Shown here: positions 42,668 to 51,515 of the stretch, one piece after another
Numbering within the stretch: the first letter of the stretch is position 1
Layout of the letters: every line of letters begins with the position of its first letter
Position numbers and translations under genes: made by a program
Assembly (NCBI RefSeq): GCF_022267515.1
Contig: NZ_JAKFGB010000014.1
Location: 496,001-560,000, forward strand
DNA length: 64,000 bases
From: Rubinisphaera margarita
Lineage (GTDB): Bacteria > Planctomycetota > Planctomycetia > Planctomycetales > Planctomycetaceae
Direction of reading: 5' to 3'
Notes under the pieces: generated by a model
The model's database searches: none
What the model was told of the DNA's origin: nothing
What the model saw: the letters and a program-made list of their open reading frames with translations, nothing else

Positions 42668-43468
42668 ATGGAAGTAGCTCATCTGCACGAGCTCTCGGAA
42701 CTGGAGCAGACCTACTGGTGGCACATCGCCAAACGCGAGCTTGTCACCCACTGGTTGCAGGAACATGTTCCCGCTCCGGCTCGCGTGATTGAAGGCGGCA
42801 TCGGTTCCGCGGGGAATCTGCTGGCCTTTCAGGACCGGGGCTACGACGTCGCCGGGCTCGACATCATGCCCGAGGCGGTTGCTTACGGCAAAGAGCGGGG
42901 CATTGAAGATGTTCACGTTCACGATCTGGGACAGCCCTGGCCGTTCGAAGCTGACTCGGCGGATGCGGTCGTTCTGCTCGACGTAATCGAACATGTCGAA
43001 GACCCGATCGCCGTGCTCGAACACGCGGCCCGCGTGCTGAAACCGGAAGGCAAACTGTTGTTGACCGTGCCGGCCTATCAATGGCTCTTCGGAACCTGGG
43101 ATGAGGCACTCGGGCACTATCGCCGCTATACAAGCCGTCGTCTGGAACAGCAGACCGTCGCCGCCGGGTTTCAGACACTGCAGTTGACCCACTGGAATTC
43201 ATTCACACTCCCAGCCGCCGTCGGCGTCCGCACCTGGCAGAAGCTCTGCCCGCAACGAAAGTCGGCCGAGTTTCCCCGCGTCAGTCCCTTAGTGAATCAG
43301 TTGCTGCTCGGCTGTGCCTCGTTCGAGCGGGCCTGCAGTCGTTTTGTGAACATCCCCTGTGGCCTCTCAGTCGCGGGTGTGTTCTCGAAACGTGCCATTC
43401 CCGCCGACGTGAATCGGAACCTGTCCCGGTCCATCTCCTCGGTCGAAAGGGGATCTCATGGTCACTGA
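42668..43468 (+). CDS. Class I SAM-dependent methyltransferase
   Basis: A 266-residue protein. SAM-binding motifs: VIEGGIGSAGNLLAF (motif I), VAGLDIMPEAVAYG (motif II), ADAVVLLDVIEHVEDP (motif IV) and LKPEGKLLLTVPAYQWLFGTWDEALGHYRRYT. This type occurs next to glycan-assembly glycosyltransferases. ATG 42668 is preferred to TTG 42650. It overlaps the following GT2 gene by 11 bp, implying coupled translation and a joint role in lipid-linked sugar synthesis. Confidence 0.88.
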   Translation: MEVAHLHELSELEQTYWWHIAKRELVTHWLQEHVPAPARVIEGGIGSAGNLLAFQDRGYDVAGLDIMPEAVAYGKERGIEDVHVHDLGQPWPFEADSADAVVLLDVIEHVEDPIAVLEHAARVLKPEGKLLLTVPAYQWLFGTWDEALGHYRRYTSRRLEQQTVAAGFQTLQLTHWNSFTLPAAVGVRTWQKLCPQRKSAEFPRVSPLVNQLLLGCASFERACSRFVNIPCGLSVAGVFSKRAIPADVNRNLSRSISSVERGSHGH

Positions 43469-44543
43469 GCCCCTGCGATCGCCCGACACGGCTCACATTT
43501 CCGTTGTCCTGCCGGTCTTCAATGAACGCGATGTTCTCGAAACGCTGGTCGAGCGTATCTCCGACGTCCTGCAACAGGGCGGATGGAACTACGAGATTAT
43601 CTTTGTGAACGATGGCTCCAGCGACGGCAGCGGCGAACTTCTCGATCAGATCAGTTCGACCCAGGAAGGCGTCACGGCGGTTCATCTCTCTCGCAACTTC
43701 GGACATCAGGCCGCCGTGCAGGCGGGGATGGCGCAGGCCAAAGGGGACGCGGTCATTCTGATGGATTCCGATCTTCAGGACGACCCGAACGCGCTGGCCG
43801 AGTTTCTGCAGACATGGCAGCGGGGATACGACATCGTTTACGCTGTTCGCACCAAACGGAAAGAACAGCTCTGGAAGCAGTTCCTGTTCAACTCGTTCTA
43901 TCGTGTGTTGAATGCGGTCTCCAATGTCCGCATTCCGCTCGACGCCGGGAACTTCAGCCTGATGGATCGAGCGGTCGTGGACACGATCAATCGGCTCCCG
44001 GAATGCGATCGGTATCTGCCCGGCCTCCGCAGCTGGGCCGGCTATCGGCAGATCGGCGTCGTTGTGGAACGAGCCGCCCGGTACGACGAAACGCCGCGTG
44101 TCTCGCTCAAAGGACTCTTCCGTCTTGCCAAGACGGCGATCTTCTCCTTCTCGCACGTGCCGCTGTCGATGTTCTACGCGATCGGAGCCATCTCGTTTCT
44201 GGTCTGCTTCGCGATGGCCGGCTTCTCGCTGTATCACAAAATGATTACCGGCCTGGCCATCCCCGGCTGGACATCGACCACGATGATCGTCTCGCTGTTC
44301 GGAGCCATCAACGCGATCGGCATCGCCATTCTCGGCGAATACGCGGCTCGAATCTACGACCAGGTCCGTGCCCGACCCACGTACATCATTGACCGCTGCA
44401 ATTCCAGGCCGGTTGCCCGTGAACACCCCCGGCCGATCACGCTCGACAACTCCCCGGAAACCGAACTCCTCGAATGGGTCGCCCAGAACTGGGGCGACCT
44501 TCGCAACATCCAGCGCGTCGACGCCCCGGTTCCACAGAAGTAG
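43458..44543 (+). CDS. GT2 glycosyltransferase (ArnC/DPM1-like) with two C-terminal TMs
   Basis: A 361-residue GT-A enzyme. ISVVLPVFNERDVLETLVE, IIFVNDGSSDGSGELL, GHQAAVQAGMAQAKGDAVILMDSDLQDDP (DSD metal site) and NFSLMDRAVVDTI are typical of polyprenyl-phosphate glycosyltransferases. Two TM helices at about 235-260 and 270-297 anchor it. It would make the polyprenyl-P-sugar donor used by GT-C enzymes such as those at 14892 or 40662; that link is inference. Confidence 0.92.
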   Translation: MVTEPLRSPDTAHISVVLPVFNERDVLETLVERISDVLQQGGWNYEIIFVNDGSSDGSGELLDQISSTQEGVTAVHLSRNFGHQAAVQAGMAQAKGDAVILMDSDLQDDPNALAEFLQTWQRGYDIVYAVRTKRKEQLWKQFLFNSFYRVLNAVSNVRIPLDAGNFSLMDRAVVDTINRLPECDRYLPGLRSWAGYRQIGVVVERAARYDETPRVSLKGLFRLAKTAIFSFSHVPLSMFYAIGAISFLVCFAMAGFSLYHKMITGLAIPGWTSTTMIVSLFGAINAIGIAILGEYAARIYDQVRARPTYIIDRCNSRPVAREHPRPITLDNSPETELLEWVAQNWGDLRNIQRVDAPVPQK

Positions 44544-44572
44544 ACCTGTGCATCACAGTGCGAGGTTCTATA

Positions 44573-44588
44573 CCCACGCTCGCGTGGG
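44573..44588. repeat. Short palindrome CCCACGC-TC-GCGTGGG
   Basis: Perfect 7-bp arms with a 2-nt loop, followed by CATG. A related palindrome with the same flanking CATG occurs at 57477-57495. Located in the spacer between convergent genes, so it may also serve as a weak terminator. Confidence 0.55.
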
Positions 44589-44629
44589 CATGCTCGTCAA
44601 TCGACGTGAAACTCAACGGGGAAGCGAAA

Positions 44630-44664
<35 letters not shown>

Positions 44665-44690
44665 TCACAACAACGACGACGGATCAGCCT

Positions 44691-45881
44691 TCAATCCCGC
44701 TGCACCAGCAACACGCTCGTATCATCGTGCCGCCCCAGACCGCGGGTATGAGCATGGCTCGCATCGAACAGCGCGGCCAGTGTCTCGTCCAGTGTCCGAT
44801 CAGACGTCTCGCCGAGAATCCGCTTAATCCCCTTGACGCCGAACTCACACAGCGTCTTCTGACCGTCGTCGAAGGCTTCCGCCAGACCGTCGGTGTAGAG
44901 GGTCATACGACATGCTTCCGGCAGTTCGATTTTCTGGCTTTCGTACTCGGCTTCATCCCAGATGCCGAGTGGCATGCCGACAAAATCGGTGGAGCCTCGT
45001 TCTTCGATCTCACCGGACTTCAGACACTGAATAATAGGCAACGGATGGCCGGCTGCCGCCCATTCGAACGTATGCTCCTGCGGATCGAGAATGCCGTACA
45101 ACAGCGTGATGAAGCCACCGTCGTCGTTGACGACCGCCTGCCGGCAGAGATTGTCGTTGATATCGCGCACGAACACCGCCGGGTTGCGGTAACGCTTGGA
45201 AGGGAACATCTGGATGAGCGTGTGCAGCGTCATGATCGACATGCACGCCTTCATCCCATGGCCCGAAGCATCGCCGACCAGCAGCGCGATCGTGCCATCC
45301 GGCAGGGAGAGCGCGTTGTAATAGTCGCCCCCGGCCATCGTCACGGGAAGCCCGCCCATCACGCTGATTTCCGACGACTCATATCGTCCGGTGATCGCAT
45401 ATCCTTCCGGCACATTGAGCAGCCGGGGGATAATTGATTCCTGCAGCTTGCGGACGGCATCGACCTCCTGCCGCAGCTTGATCGCGATCATCCGTTCCCG
45501 CTCAGCTCGAACGGCATCAATTCCGCTTTGCAGCGCCGAATGAAGCAGGAACATGTAGTCCTTATTCGGATCGCGAAGCACGTAGCTCCGCATGCCGGAA
45601 GTCAGGAACCGTGCGATCCGATAGACATCCTCCTGGTTCGCCGCTCCCACGACAGGGTGATCGGCCGAGACCTTTCGGAGTTCCTGGAAATAATGAAACG
45701 CCGTGTCGGAATCAGGAGAACTGGTCTGAATCAGGAACGCATCCCAGTTCCCGCCGGTCTGGGCCTGCTCCAGAAAACGGTCCCAGCATGTTTCCACCAC
45801 AACATCCGTGTCATCAACGTTCAGATACAGACTCAGCAGTTCCGCTTCGTCCGTATCATCCCATCCCACCAAGACCCGCAT
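44691..45881 (-). CDS. REC-like/SpoIIE-type PP2C phosphatase
   Basis: A 396-residue protein. Residues 1-120 have a response-regulator-like fold (MRVLVGWDDTDEAELLSLYL, WDAFLIQTSSPDS, HPVVGAANQED) but the expected phospho-acceptor Asp is not obvious. A helical linker (about 120-160) leads to the PP2C domain with MAGGDYYNAL, VGDASGHGM, YTDGLAEAF and GRHDDTSVLLV. Probably a cytoplasmic phosphatase in a partner-switching pathway. It ends about 150 bp from the convergent GT2 gene. Confidence 0.88.
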   Translation of the reverse strand: MRVLVGWDDTDEAELLSLYLNVDDTDVVVETCWDRFLEQAQTGGNWDAFLIQTSSPDSDTAFHYFQELRKVSADHPVVGAANQEDVYRIARFLTSGMRSYVLRDPNKDYMFLLHSALQSGIDAVRAERERMIAIKLRQEVDAVRKLQESIIPRLLNVPEGYAITGRYESSEISVMGGLPVTMAGGDYYNALSLPDGTIALLVGDASGHGMKACMSIMTLHTLIQMFPSKRYRNPAVFVRDINDNLCRQAVVNDDGGFITLLYGILDPQEHTFEWAAAGHPLPIIQCLKSGEIEERGSTDFVGMPLGIWDEAEYESQKIELPEACRMTLYTDGLAEAFDDGQKTLCEFGVKGIKRILGETSDRTLDETLAALFDASHAHTRGLGRHDDTSVLLVQRD

Positions 45882-46009
45882 AGAGAACCCGCTTCATTAA
45901 GAAATGATAAAAGTGATAGGTAGCGCCAATTCTGATGACTCCCCCCTCCTTTTCGCAAGCATCCAGACACTTTTATGTGTCGGTGGGTCGAATTTGATGG
46001 TTCCGGCCG

Positions 46010-46846
46010 TTAAATCTCCCGCTCGGGCCGCGGATTGTTCGCCCAGTGACCGGTACGGTCCTGACCACGAACCAGCACGCCCTTACCATTCCAGCCCAGA
46101 TGGGCCCGAACTTCGGCGGCGGCGTAGCGAATCGTCAATGCACACCGGCGGCGGTCCGAATCGTTCGCGTCCGAACCATGTAGCAGCAGATCGGAGTGCA
46201 TCGAGATCTGTCCGGCCTGCAGATGATTCTCCACAACTGTCCCGTATTGTTCAGGATTGTCGATTGTCTGGTTCAGCACATTGTGTTCGTGCGAATCACT
46301 CGGACGGTAGGTCATATGCCCAAAATGATGCGAACCGGCGATGAACTTCATCGGTCCATTCTCAGCGTCGACATCGTCGATCGCCAGCCAGACCGTGAGG
46401 GCCTTACTCGGCGTGAGTGGCCAGTAGCTCGAATCCTGGTGCCAGGCGACCTGTTTGCCGTCATGGGGCATCTTGCAGAAGAAGTGGGAGCCCCAGCCGA
46501 TGACATCGTCGCCGAGCAGATCGGCCACGCAGTCAATGATCCGCCTGTCGTGCATCATGTCCCAGACCGGGCCGTATTTCAGGTGAGCCGAGCTGATCGA
46601 GTAGCTGTCGCCCCCCTCCTTCATCACGTTGTCGAGCAACTTGTCGAAGTAGCTTCGAATCTCGTCGATTTCCGACTTGCTGTAGATCGAAATCGGGCGG
46701 ATATACCCTTCGCGGTTGTAGTGTTCGACCTGTTCGGACGTCAGCGTTTTGGGCGATTCGGCCGGGCTCGGATAGAATTTCAGATCCCGTTCAATCGAAT
46801 CGAGTTCGGCCTGGTCGGGGACAATTTTATACGATGGATTCTGCAT
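46010..46846 (-). CDS. Phytanoyl-CoA dioxygenase (PhyH) family protein
   Basis: A 278-residue Fe(II)/2-oxoglutarate oxygenase. The facial triad is visible as H-x-D in VAWHQDSSYWPL and the distal His in LLLHGSDANDSDRRRCALTIRY, where the Arg binds 2-oxoglutarate. Start ATG 46846 has AGAGGG about 8 nt upstream; a longer frame to 46963 reads poorly. Substrates of bacterial PhyH proteins are varied (ectoine, natural products, lipids); none can be inferred here. Confidence 0.9.
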   Translation of the reverse strand: MQNPSYKIVPDQAELDSIERDLKFYPSPAESPKTLTSEQVEHYNREGYIRPISIYSKSEIDEIRSYFDKLLDNVMKEGGDSYSISSAHLKYGPVWDMMHDRRIIDCVADLLGDDVIGWGSHFFCKMPHDGKQVAWHQDSSYWPLTPSKALTVWLAIDDVDAENGPMKFIAGSHHFGHMTYRPSDSHEHNVLNQTIDNPEQYGTVVENHLQAGQISMHSDLLLHGSDANDSDRRRCALTIRYAAAEVRAHLGWNGKGVLVRGQDRTGHWANNPRPEREI

Positions 46847-47006
46847 TTCGTGATCCCTCTGGAGCATCTGGAACGCGGCAACTCGTTCAGGAGAAGTGAA
46901 TTTCCATGATTTTACCCGCCACGCGGCCGACAATACAGCGAGTTCGAAGCCCGTCGCGGCCATTGAACTTGCATTTCACCGCGTCGTGAATACACTTTCC
47001 ACACAT

Positions 47007-47080
47007 CGCCGCCGTAGCTCAGTTGGTAGAGCAATGCTTTCGTAAAGCATGGGTCGTGTGTTCGAGTCACATCGGCGGCT
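47007..47080 (+). tRNA. tRNA-Thr (anticodon CGT)
   Basis: Acceptor GCCGCCG/CGGCGGC, D arm with GCTC...GAGC, anticodon arm ATGCT-TTCGTAA-AGCAT with anticodon CGT, T arm GTGTG-TTCGAGT-CACAT. CCA not encoded. A terminator follows directly. Confidence 0.96.
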
Positions 47081-47090
47081 CTCGAAAAAA

Positions 47091-47130
47091 GCCCGCAGCA
47101 GTCAGGTTTCCCCTCTGCTGCGGGCTTTTT
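47091..47130 (+). terminator. Terminator after tRNA-Thr
   Basis: GCCCGCAGCA (47091-47100) pairs perfectly with TGCTGCGGGC (47116-47125) and is followed by TTTTT; an A-run precedes the stem so it may work in both directions. Confidence 0.92.
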
Positions 47131-47249
47131 CGTTGTTTGTCGCCAGGATCGCCGCGCGCGCGATAATTTCGAATTCCGTCGTCGAACGCCACGCTTTGAG
47201 TTATGATCTGTAACGTTGCACATTCCCCAGAATGCGGAGGCACGTTCAA

Positions 47250-49133
47250 TTGACGGCAGAAGAAATCATTGAACAACTGAATGCAGTTGGCGAACACGTT
47301 ACGCTTGAAGCAAAAACTGCCTCCAAAGCAATCGGGGACGCACTGCCCGAGACCATCTGCGCCTTCGCTAATACCCAAGGCGGGATTCTAATTCTCGGTG
47401 TCGCGAAAGAGAAGAACTCACTGTTCTACAAAGCAGTCGGCGTAGATGATGCTGACGCGATACAGCAGCAGATTGCGTCTTGTTGCAAAACGACATTTGA
47501 CAGTGCGATTACCGTGCAAATGAGACCGGAAATCGTCCAAGGAAAATGTGTCGTCGTTGTCGAAGTTCGTCAGCGGCCCCCACAGCCCCGCCACTTATTC
47601 ATTAAGCGGAGAGGCTATCCGGATGGAGTTTACATTCGAGTCGGTGCCGCAGATGAAAAAGGATTCGGTGTCGATCAACTTGAGGACCAAAAAGAACCCG
47701 TTATCGAAACTCAGTTCGATTACCAGATCCTGCCGGATGCGTCGATGAGCGAGTTGGAGACGTCCGCGATCCGTCGGTACACTTCGGCCAAGATGGAACG
47801 AGATCCTTTTTCGGATGTGGCAGGGATGCCCGACTTAGAACTCATCAAGGGATTGGGGGCTGCGAGGGAAGCGGGCGGGAAAACCGTGCCAACTCGGTTT
47901 GGTATACTAGCATTCGGAGGCACTAATTCCCTGAGAGAGCATTTCCCTTTTGCGCGTGTCGACATTGTCCGTGTTCCCGGTTGTCAATGGATACCTGATC
48001 CGGGGCAAGAAGACTTTCACGAGACCTTCGAGTTTCGGGAGACACTTCAAAAGTTGGTGCATGATGTTGCCAACACCCTGATATCGTACATGCCGAGATT
48101 TCCAGTAACGTCCCACAACGGACTAATTCGGCAGGACGTACCTAAGGTACAAGGTCGAATAATACGTGAAGTGATTGTTAACGCAATCATGCATCGGTCG
48201 TACCGGGAACAGAGCCAGATTCGAATTGTGTGTTATGACAACCGAATCGAAGTACAGAATCCTGGAACATCCTTAGTTGAAATTGATCAGCTTGGAAATA
48301 ACGTCTCCAGGAATAGGAATCCTCGTATTGCGAGCTATCTACACGACCTCGGTCTGGCAGAAAACAAAGCTTCCGGTATCGGCACTCTTCGACGTAAGAT
48401 GAATCAGTTTGGGTTTCCTCCGCCCGTTTTTTTGAATGATGCGATAAACTCCAAGTTCACGGCAACTCTAATATTACGTAGTCTGCATTCAAAGGAGAAC
48501 GACGCTTGGATCGACCAGTTTTCTCCTCTCGAATTAAGTGACAAGGACCGCGATCTTCTCGTCATAATAAGAGAACTCAATGGGATTGCCTCAATGAGCG
48601 TCAGGAGTATTTACCTCTGTACGGAAAAAGAGTCGCTTGAACGCCTCGGAAGACTCGAGTCCAAAGGTCTACTTGTTCGACATCAGAGATCGACAGGGAA
48701 ATATTTTTCACCCTCTGATGCTATGCTTTACCCATGCAGTCATGGTTGGTCTCGCGATTCGTGTCTGGGGACATCGATTACTCCATCACCCGACGCCAAT
48801 ACGACGCCGATCGATGTGCTTGATCTACCAGATCCACCACCGTACATCCAGCGGCAGATCGATCTTTTACGGGATCGTTCGTCCCGGGTTCATTTGACGT
48901 GGATCATTCTCTCCTTATGTGACTGGCGCGCTCTTCAGCCGTTTGCCATCAGTGCCTACGTTAAGCGAGACCAAGAGTTTCTTCGAACTGTTATCATCGC
49001 TGACCTGCTTCGCGATGACCTTTTGGCAATCAATGGGAATCGATTGAGTCCGACGCTTGCTTACTACACTACGCAAGCGGGGCAACGATGGCTCGTCTCG
49101 AATGTTCCCGACACGACCGACAGTGGAGCGTAG
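47250..49133 (+). CDS. AlbA_2/Schlafen-like putative ATP-binding protein
   Basis: A 627-residue protein. Residues about 10-130 are an AlbA_2 domain (EHVTLEAKTASKAIGDALPETICAFANTQGGILILGV). The middle carries a GHKL-like HATPase_c_4 segment (IREVIVNAIMHRSYRE, IRIVCYDNRIEVQNPG, GLAENKASGIGTLRRKM). The C-terminal half has two winged-helix-like parts. Such proteins are called divergent AAA/Schlafen-type regulators and are common in accessory DNA. TTG 47250 is preferred because GGAGG lies 9 nt upstream; ATG 47232 would place GGAGG inside the gene. It is markedly more AT-rich than its neighbours, suggesting acquisition next to tRNA-Thr. Confidence 0.85.
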   Translation: MTAEEIIEQLNAVGEHVTLEAKTASKAIGDALPETICAFANTQGGILILGVAKEKNSLFYKAVGVDDADAIQQQIASCCKTTFDSAITVQMRPEIVQGKCVVVVEVRQRPPQPRHLFIKRRGYPDGVYIRVGAADEKGFGVDQLEDQKEPVIETQFDYQILPDASMSELETSAIRRYTSAKMERDPFSDVAGMPDLELIKGLGAAREAGGKTVPTRFGILAFGGTNSLREHFPFARVDIVRVPGCQWIPDPGQEDFHETFEFRETLQKLVHDVANTLISYMPRFPVTSHNGLIRQDVPKVQGRIIREVIVNAIMHRSYREQSQIRIVCYDNRIEVQNPGTSLVEIDQLGNNVSRNRNPRIASYLHDLGLAENKASGIGTLRRKMNQFGFPPPVFLNDAINSKFTATLILRSLHSKENDAWIDQFSPLELSDKDRDLLVIIRELNGIASMSVRSIYLCTEKESLERLGRLESKGLLVRHQRSTGKYFSPSDAMLYPCSHGWSRDSCLGTSITPSPDANTTPIDVLDLPDPPPYIQRQIDLLRDRSSRVHLTWIILSLCDWRALQPFAISAYVKRDQEFLRTVIIADLLRDDLLAINGNRLSPTLAYYTTQAGQRWLVSNVPDTTDSGA

Positions 49134-49139
49134 GCTGCA

Positions 49140-49487
49140 TTACGGCGTATCACGAAGCTCAGGCAGTATCCAAGGGTCGCGAGTTACCGTCAGCAGAAAT
49201 TCCCGCTGCAGCTCATCCAGCATCCATTCGAGGATGAGGGAAACAATCCGGCTGACGATCGCCTGCAGAATCAGTTCTCCCAACCCCGGGAACAGGCGAT
49301 ACCGCCGCTGCTGCTCCAAGAGCCGCCTGCGAAGCTGACGGCGATTCCCCCGGGGGGTTTCCAGATGGATCCGCACCGCCAGGCCGACCAGTTTCTCCAG
49401 ATCCTCGGCGGCGACATTCCAGCGGCGAACCCGAGTCTGGGCATCGGCCAACAGCTTTCCGAACGCCTTTCGAGAGACCTGCGTCAT
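49140..49487 (-). CDS. Last gene of the 49-52 kb operon, hypothetical
   Basis: A 115-residue basic protein (LVGLAVRIHLETPRGNRRQLRRRLLEQQRRYRLF) with a helical hydrophobic stretch near residues 78-95 (LILQAIVSRIVSLILEWML). Starts in an overlap with the stop of the thioredoxin-fold gene. It has no recognised family. The coupling puts it in the seven-gene operon; it may be an amphipathic membrane-associated subunit. Confidence 0.65.
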   Translation of the reverse strand: MTQVSRKAFGKLLADAQTRVRRWNVAAEDLEKLVGLAVRIHLETPRGNRRQLRRRLLEQQRRYRLFPGLGELILQAIVSRIVSLILEWMLDELQREFLLTVTRDPWILPELRDTP

Positions 49488-49873
49488 TGAAGCAAACTCT
49501 CCTGCTCATAATTCCACAAATTCCTGTCAACCAGCTTGGCTGGCGGAGCCGGAAAGCACCGGTTCATCCACGCAATGAATTGTTGATGCGACAGAAATCC
49601 GGTCCACCGCGAGACGACTTCTCCCTCGCGATAGACAACGAACTCCGGCACGATCCCTGTCCGAACCTGCTCGATCCGCAGATGGTTCTCCGCCGCTGAT
49701 CCGACGTGCCATCCCGAGGCGATCAATCGGGGAATCACCTCGGCTTCAAACCGCCGGCAGGCCGGGCAGTTCTCCGCCGTCCGCATCACCACCTGCCCGG
49801 ACGGTCGGGCCTCAGCTGTGAAGCCTTGTCCGCTCCCGGACAGCAGGCAGGTGATGATCAACATCCTTCTCAT
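49484..49873 (-). CDS. Exported thioredoxin-fold protein
   Basis: A 129-residue protein from ATG 49873 with a short Sec signal (MLIITCLLSGSGQGFTAEA). The mature part shows a thioredoxin-like pattern: VVMRTAENCPACRRFEAEVIPRL with a CPAC redox motif, then GIVPEFVVYREGEVVSRWTGFLS with the cis-Pro region. It could reduce or form disulfides in partner proteins of the operon. Starts about 20 nt after the protease stop. Confidence 0.75.
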   Translation of the reverse strand: MRRMLIITCLLSGSGQGFTAEARPSGQVVMRTAENCPACRRFEAEVIPRLIASGWHVGSAAENHLRIEQVRTGIVPEFVVYREGEVVSRWTGFLSHQQFIAWMNRCFPAPPAKLVDRNLWNYEQESLLQ

Positions 49874-49893
49874 CGTTCTGGTCCTTCCTTCAT

Positions 49894-50688
49894 TCAGCCC
49901 AGAAGCGGCATGGACTCGTAGTTCCACGTCCGCGGGTGCGGCTGTTCGATTTCTGAGACGACAAAGAACTCCGAGAAGGACGAGCGGATCATCGAATCGA
50001 CCGCCCGCATGTGCCAGCGGGCCCAGCCCTGATCTCCCCAGCCCGCTCCCCAGCTGTTGAGCATCAGCAGATAGTCACCTTCGTAACCCAGCAGACAGAT
50101 CGCATGGCCGCCCCCGCCACCGCCGACGCGATACTGATCGATCACCGGGGCATCCATCGATCGGTCCCACATGATTCCGAGATAAACCGGATACCCGGAA
50201 CCGATCGCCTGGCGACATTCCTCAGCCGAAGAAACCGGTGCATGAGCCAGCAGCTGATGCTTTTCCGCCGCCGGCCAGCACTCATCAGGAATGCGTGTGA
50301 CATAGCGCCCCGGAAACGGGAACAGAGCATCGGGACAGTTTCCGTACTTCCGCGACGCCTTGATTCCGCCGCTGATGGTCGCCCCGCTGTCACCGCCGAG
50401 CAGGTTGTCCTCTTTCTGTCCCGACAGATAGGCGAACATCGGCGAGAACTGAATCCCTTCGCCGCCAATCCCGTTCGATAGCGCCTCCATGCAGTAAGAC
50501 CGCGAGAATCCGCTGCACGCGCCCACCTGTCCCTGATCCTTCACGCCGATCTTTCCTCGAGGATCGACCTGCTCCGGCAGCTGCGACATCGGCAGATATT
50601 CAAAGCGACTCGACCGTCCATACAGGAAGCTCCTGTCTTCCCGATCCGCCCGCCAGCCCAGTGCCCGTCCCACAGAACCTTCACTCAC
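49894..50688 (-). CDS. Papain-like (C1A) cysteine protease
   Basis: A 264-residue protein with the full papain triad and oxyanion Gln: KDQGQVGACSGFSRSYCMEAL (Gln and nucleophilic Cys in GACSGFS), GGGGGGHAICLLGYEGD (catalytic His) and LLMLNSWGAGWGDQGW (Asn). There is no signal peptide or long inhibitory propeptide, so it may be made active or be exported by another route. Its ATG overlaps the lipoprotein stop (ATGA). C1A proteases are uncommon in bacteria outside toxins, polymorphic systems and surface processing. Confidence 0.88.
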   Translation of the reverse strand: MSEGSVGRALGWRADREDRSFLYGRSSRFEYLPMSQLPEQVDPRGKIGVKDQGQVGACSGFSRSYCMEALSNGIGGEGIQFSPMFAYLSGQKEDNLLGGDSGATISGGIKASRKYGNCPDALFPFPGRYVTRIPDECWPAAEKHQLLAHAPVSSAEECRQAIGSGYPVYLGIMWDRSMDAPVIDQYRVGGGGGGHAICLLGYEGDYLLMLNSWGAGWGDQGWARWHMRAVDSMIRSSFSEFFVVSEIEQPHPRTWNYESMPLLG

Positions 50689-51047
50689 AATGCTTCCCCC
50701 TGCTTCTTCCAGTACGCCGCCGCCCGCTCCGGCGACCAGCCTTCACCCCCGAGTTGAGCTGCGTCTTCGTTCAGGAGTTGAAACGCCTCTTCGCGAACCA
50801 GCCGCGACTGCTCCTGAATGAAGCGGTTCGTCTCGAGCTCTGTACTCAGTTCCCCGGTTTCCAGCTTCGCCGACACATCCAGCAGCAACGCTCTCAACTC
50901 CCGTTGATACACATCGAACACCTCTCGAATCACGGCCTCTTTCGGGTCCGCCGGTTTCCGATCCGCATCGTCACGTTCAACCGGCGGAAGGCAGCCAGCC
51001 GCCAGGACAAGCCACAGCGACAGCAGTCGACTTCTACGCATTTCCAT
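50685..51047 (-). CDS. Small lipoprotein
   Basis: A 120-residue protein from ATG 51047 (ATG 51041 is an alternative). The signal ends LLSLWLVLAAGC, with a lipobox LAAGC. The mature part is helical and charged (REVFDVYQRELRALLLDVSAKLE, RFIQEQSRLVREEAFQLL), perhaps a coiled-coil partner. It overlaps the genes on both sides. No family recognised. Confidence 0.7.
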   Translation of the reverse strand: MEMRRSRLLSLWLVLAAGCLPPVERDDADRKPADPKEAVIREVFDVYQRELRALLLDVSAKLETGELSTELETNRFIQEQSRLVREEAFQLLNEDAAQLGGEGWSPERAAAYWKKQGEAL

Positions 51048-51291
51048 TCTCCTTCCGCCGCTGTTCGGCCAGTTCATCGAGCAGCTGATTCAACCGGGTG
51101 AGTAGCCAGCCTCGCACGGTTTGCTGAATCGAACTCGCCACCCAGAACATCACCGGCAAGCCTGTCAGCAGGCCAAGATACAGCAGCGTCATCCAGTGCA
51201 GCCCGCTCCGTTCGTAAGCCATGCCGGCCAGCAGCCCCAAGGCGGCATACATAATCGTTCCCATTCCCCTAGCGACCGGCAGCATGATCAC
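51034..51291 (-). CDS. Small membrane protein
   Basis: An 85-residue protein from GTG 51291 (ATG 51285 is an alternative). Two hydrophobic segments (MGTIMYAALGLLAGMAY and MTLLYLGLLTGLPVMFWVA) precede an amphipathic basic helix (VRGWLLTRLNQLLDELAEQRRK). Its start lies 23 bp inside the preceding gene. Holin-like topology, but no signature. Confidence 0.65.
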   Translation of the reverse strand: MIMLPVARGMGTIMYAALGLLAGMAYERSGLHWMTLLYLGLLTGLPVMFWVASSIQQTVRGWLLTRLNQLLDELAEQRRKENGNA

Positions 51292-51502
51292 TCAGCCAGT
51301 CTTTGAGAGTGACCAGAGCCGGCCCGATGACCCCGGTCAGGATCAGCGAGATTGCTCCGTTCTCGGTTTCCAGACTCGGCAACGCCCCGGCCAGATTCCC
51401 CACGAAGACGATCAGGGCCGACAACCCCGACGTCACAACAACGTTCCAGACATCGTTCTGGTCCAACTCGTAAGCTCTTGAACTTCCCTTGCTGTACAAC
51501 AT
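51269..51502 (-). CDS. Small two-TM membrane protein
   Basis: A 77-residue protein from ATG 51502 with GAAGGG about 6 nt upstream; a longer upstream frame is discounted. After a soluble N-terminus (MLYSKGSSRAYELDQNDVW) come two hydrophobic helices (VVVTSGLSALIVFVGNLAGAL and ISLILTGVIGPALVTL). The size and topology resemble phage holins, but this is topology only. Confidence 0.65.
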   Translation of the reverse strand: MLYSKGSSRAYELDQNDVWNVVVTSGLSALIVFVGNLAGALPSLETENGAISLILTGVIGPALVTLKDWLSDHAAGR

Positions 51503-51515
51503 TCGGTTCCCTTCT

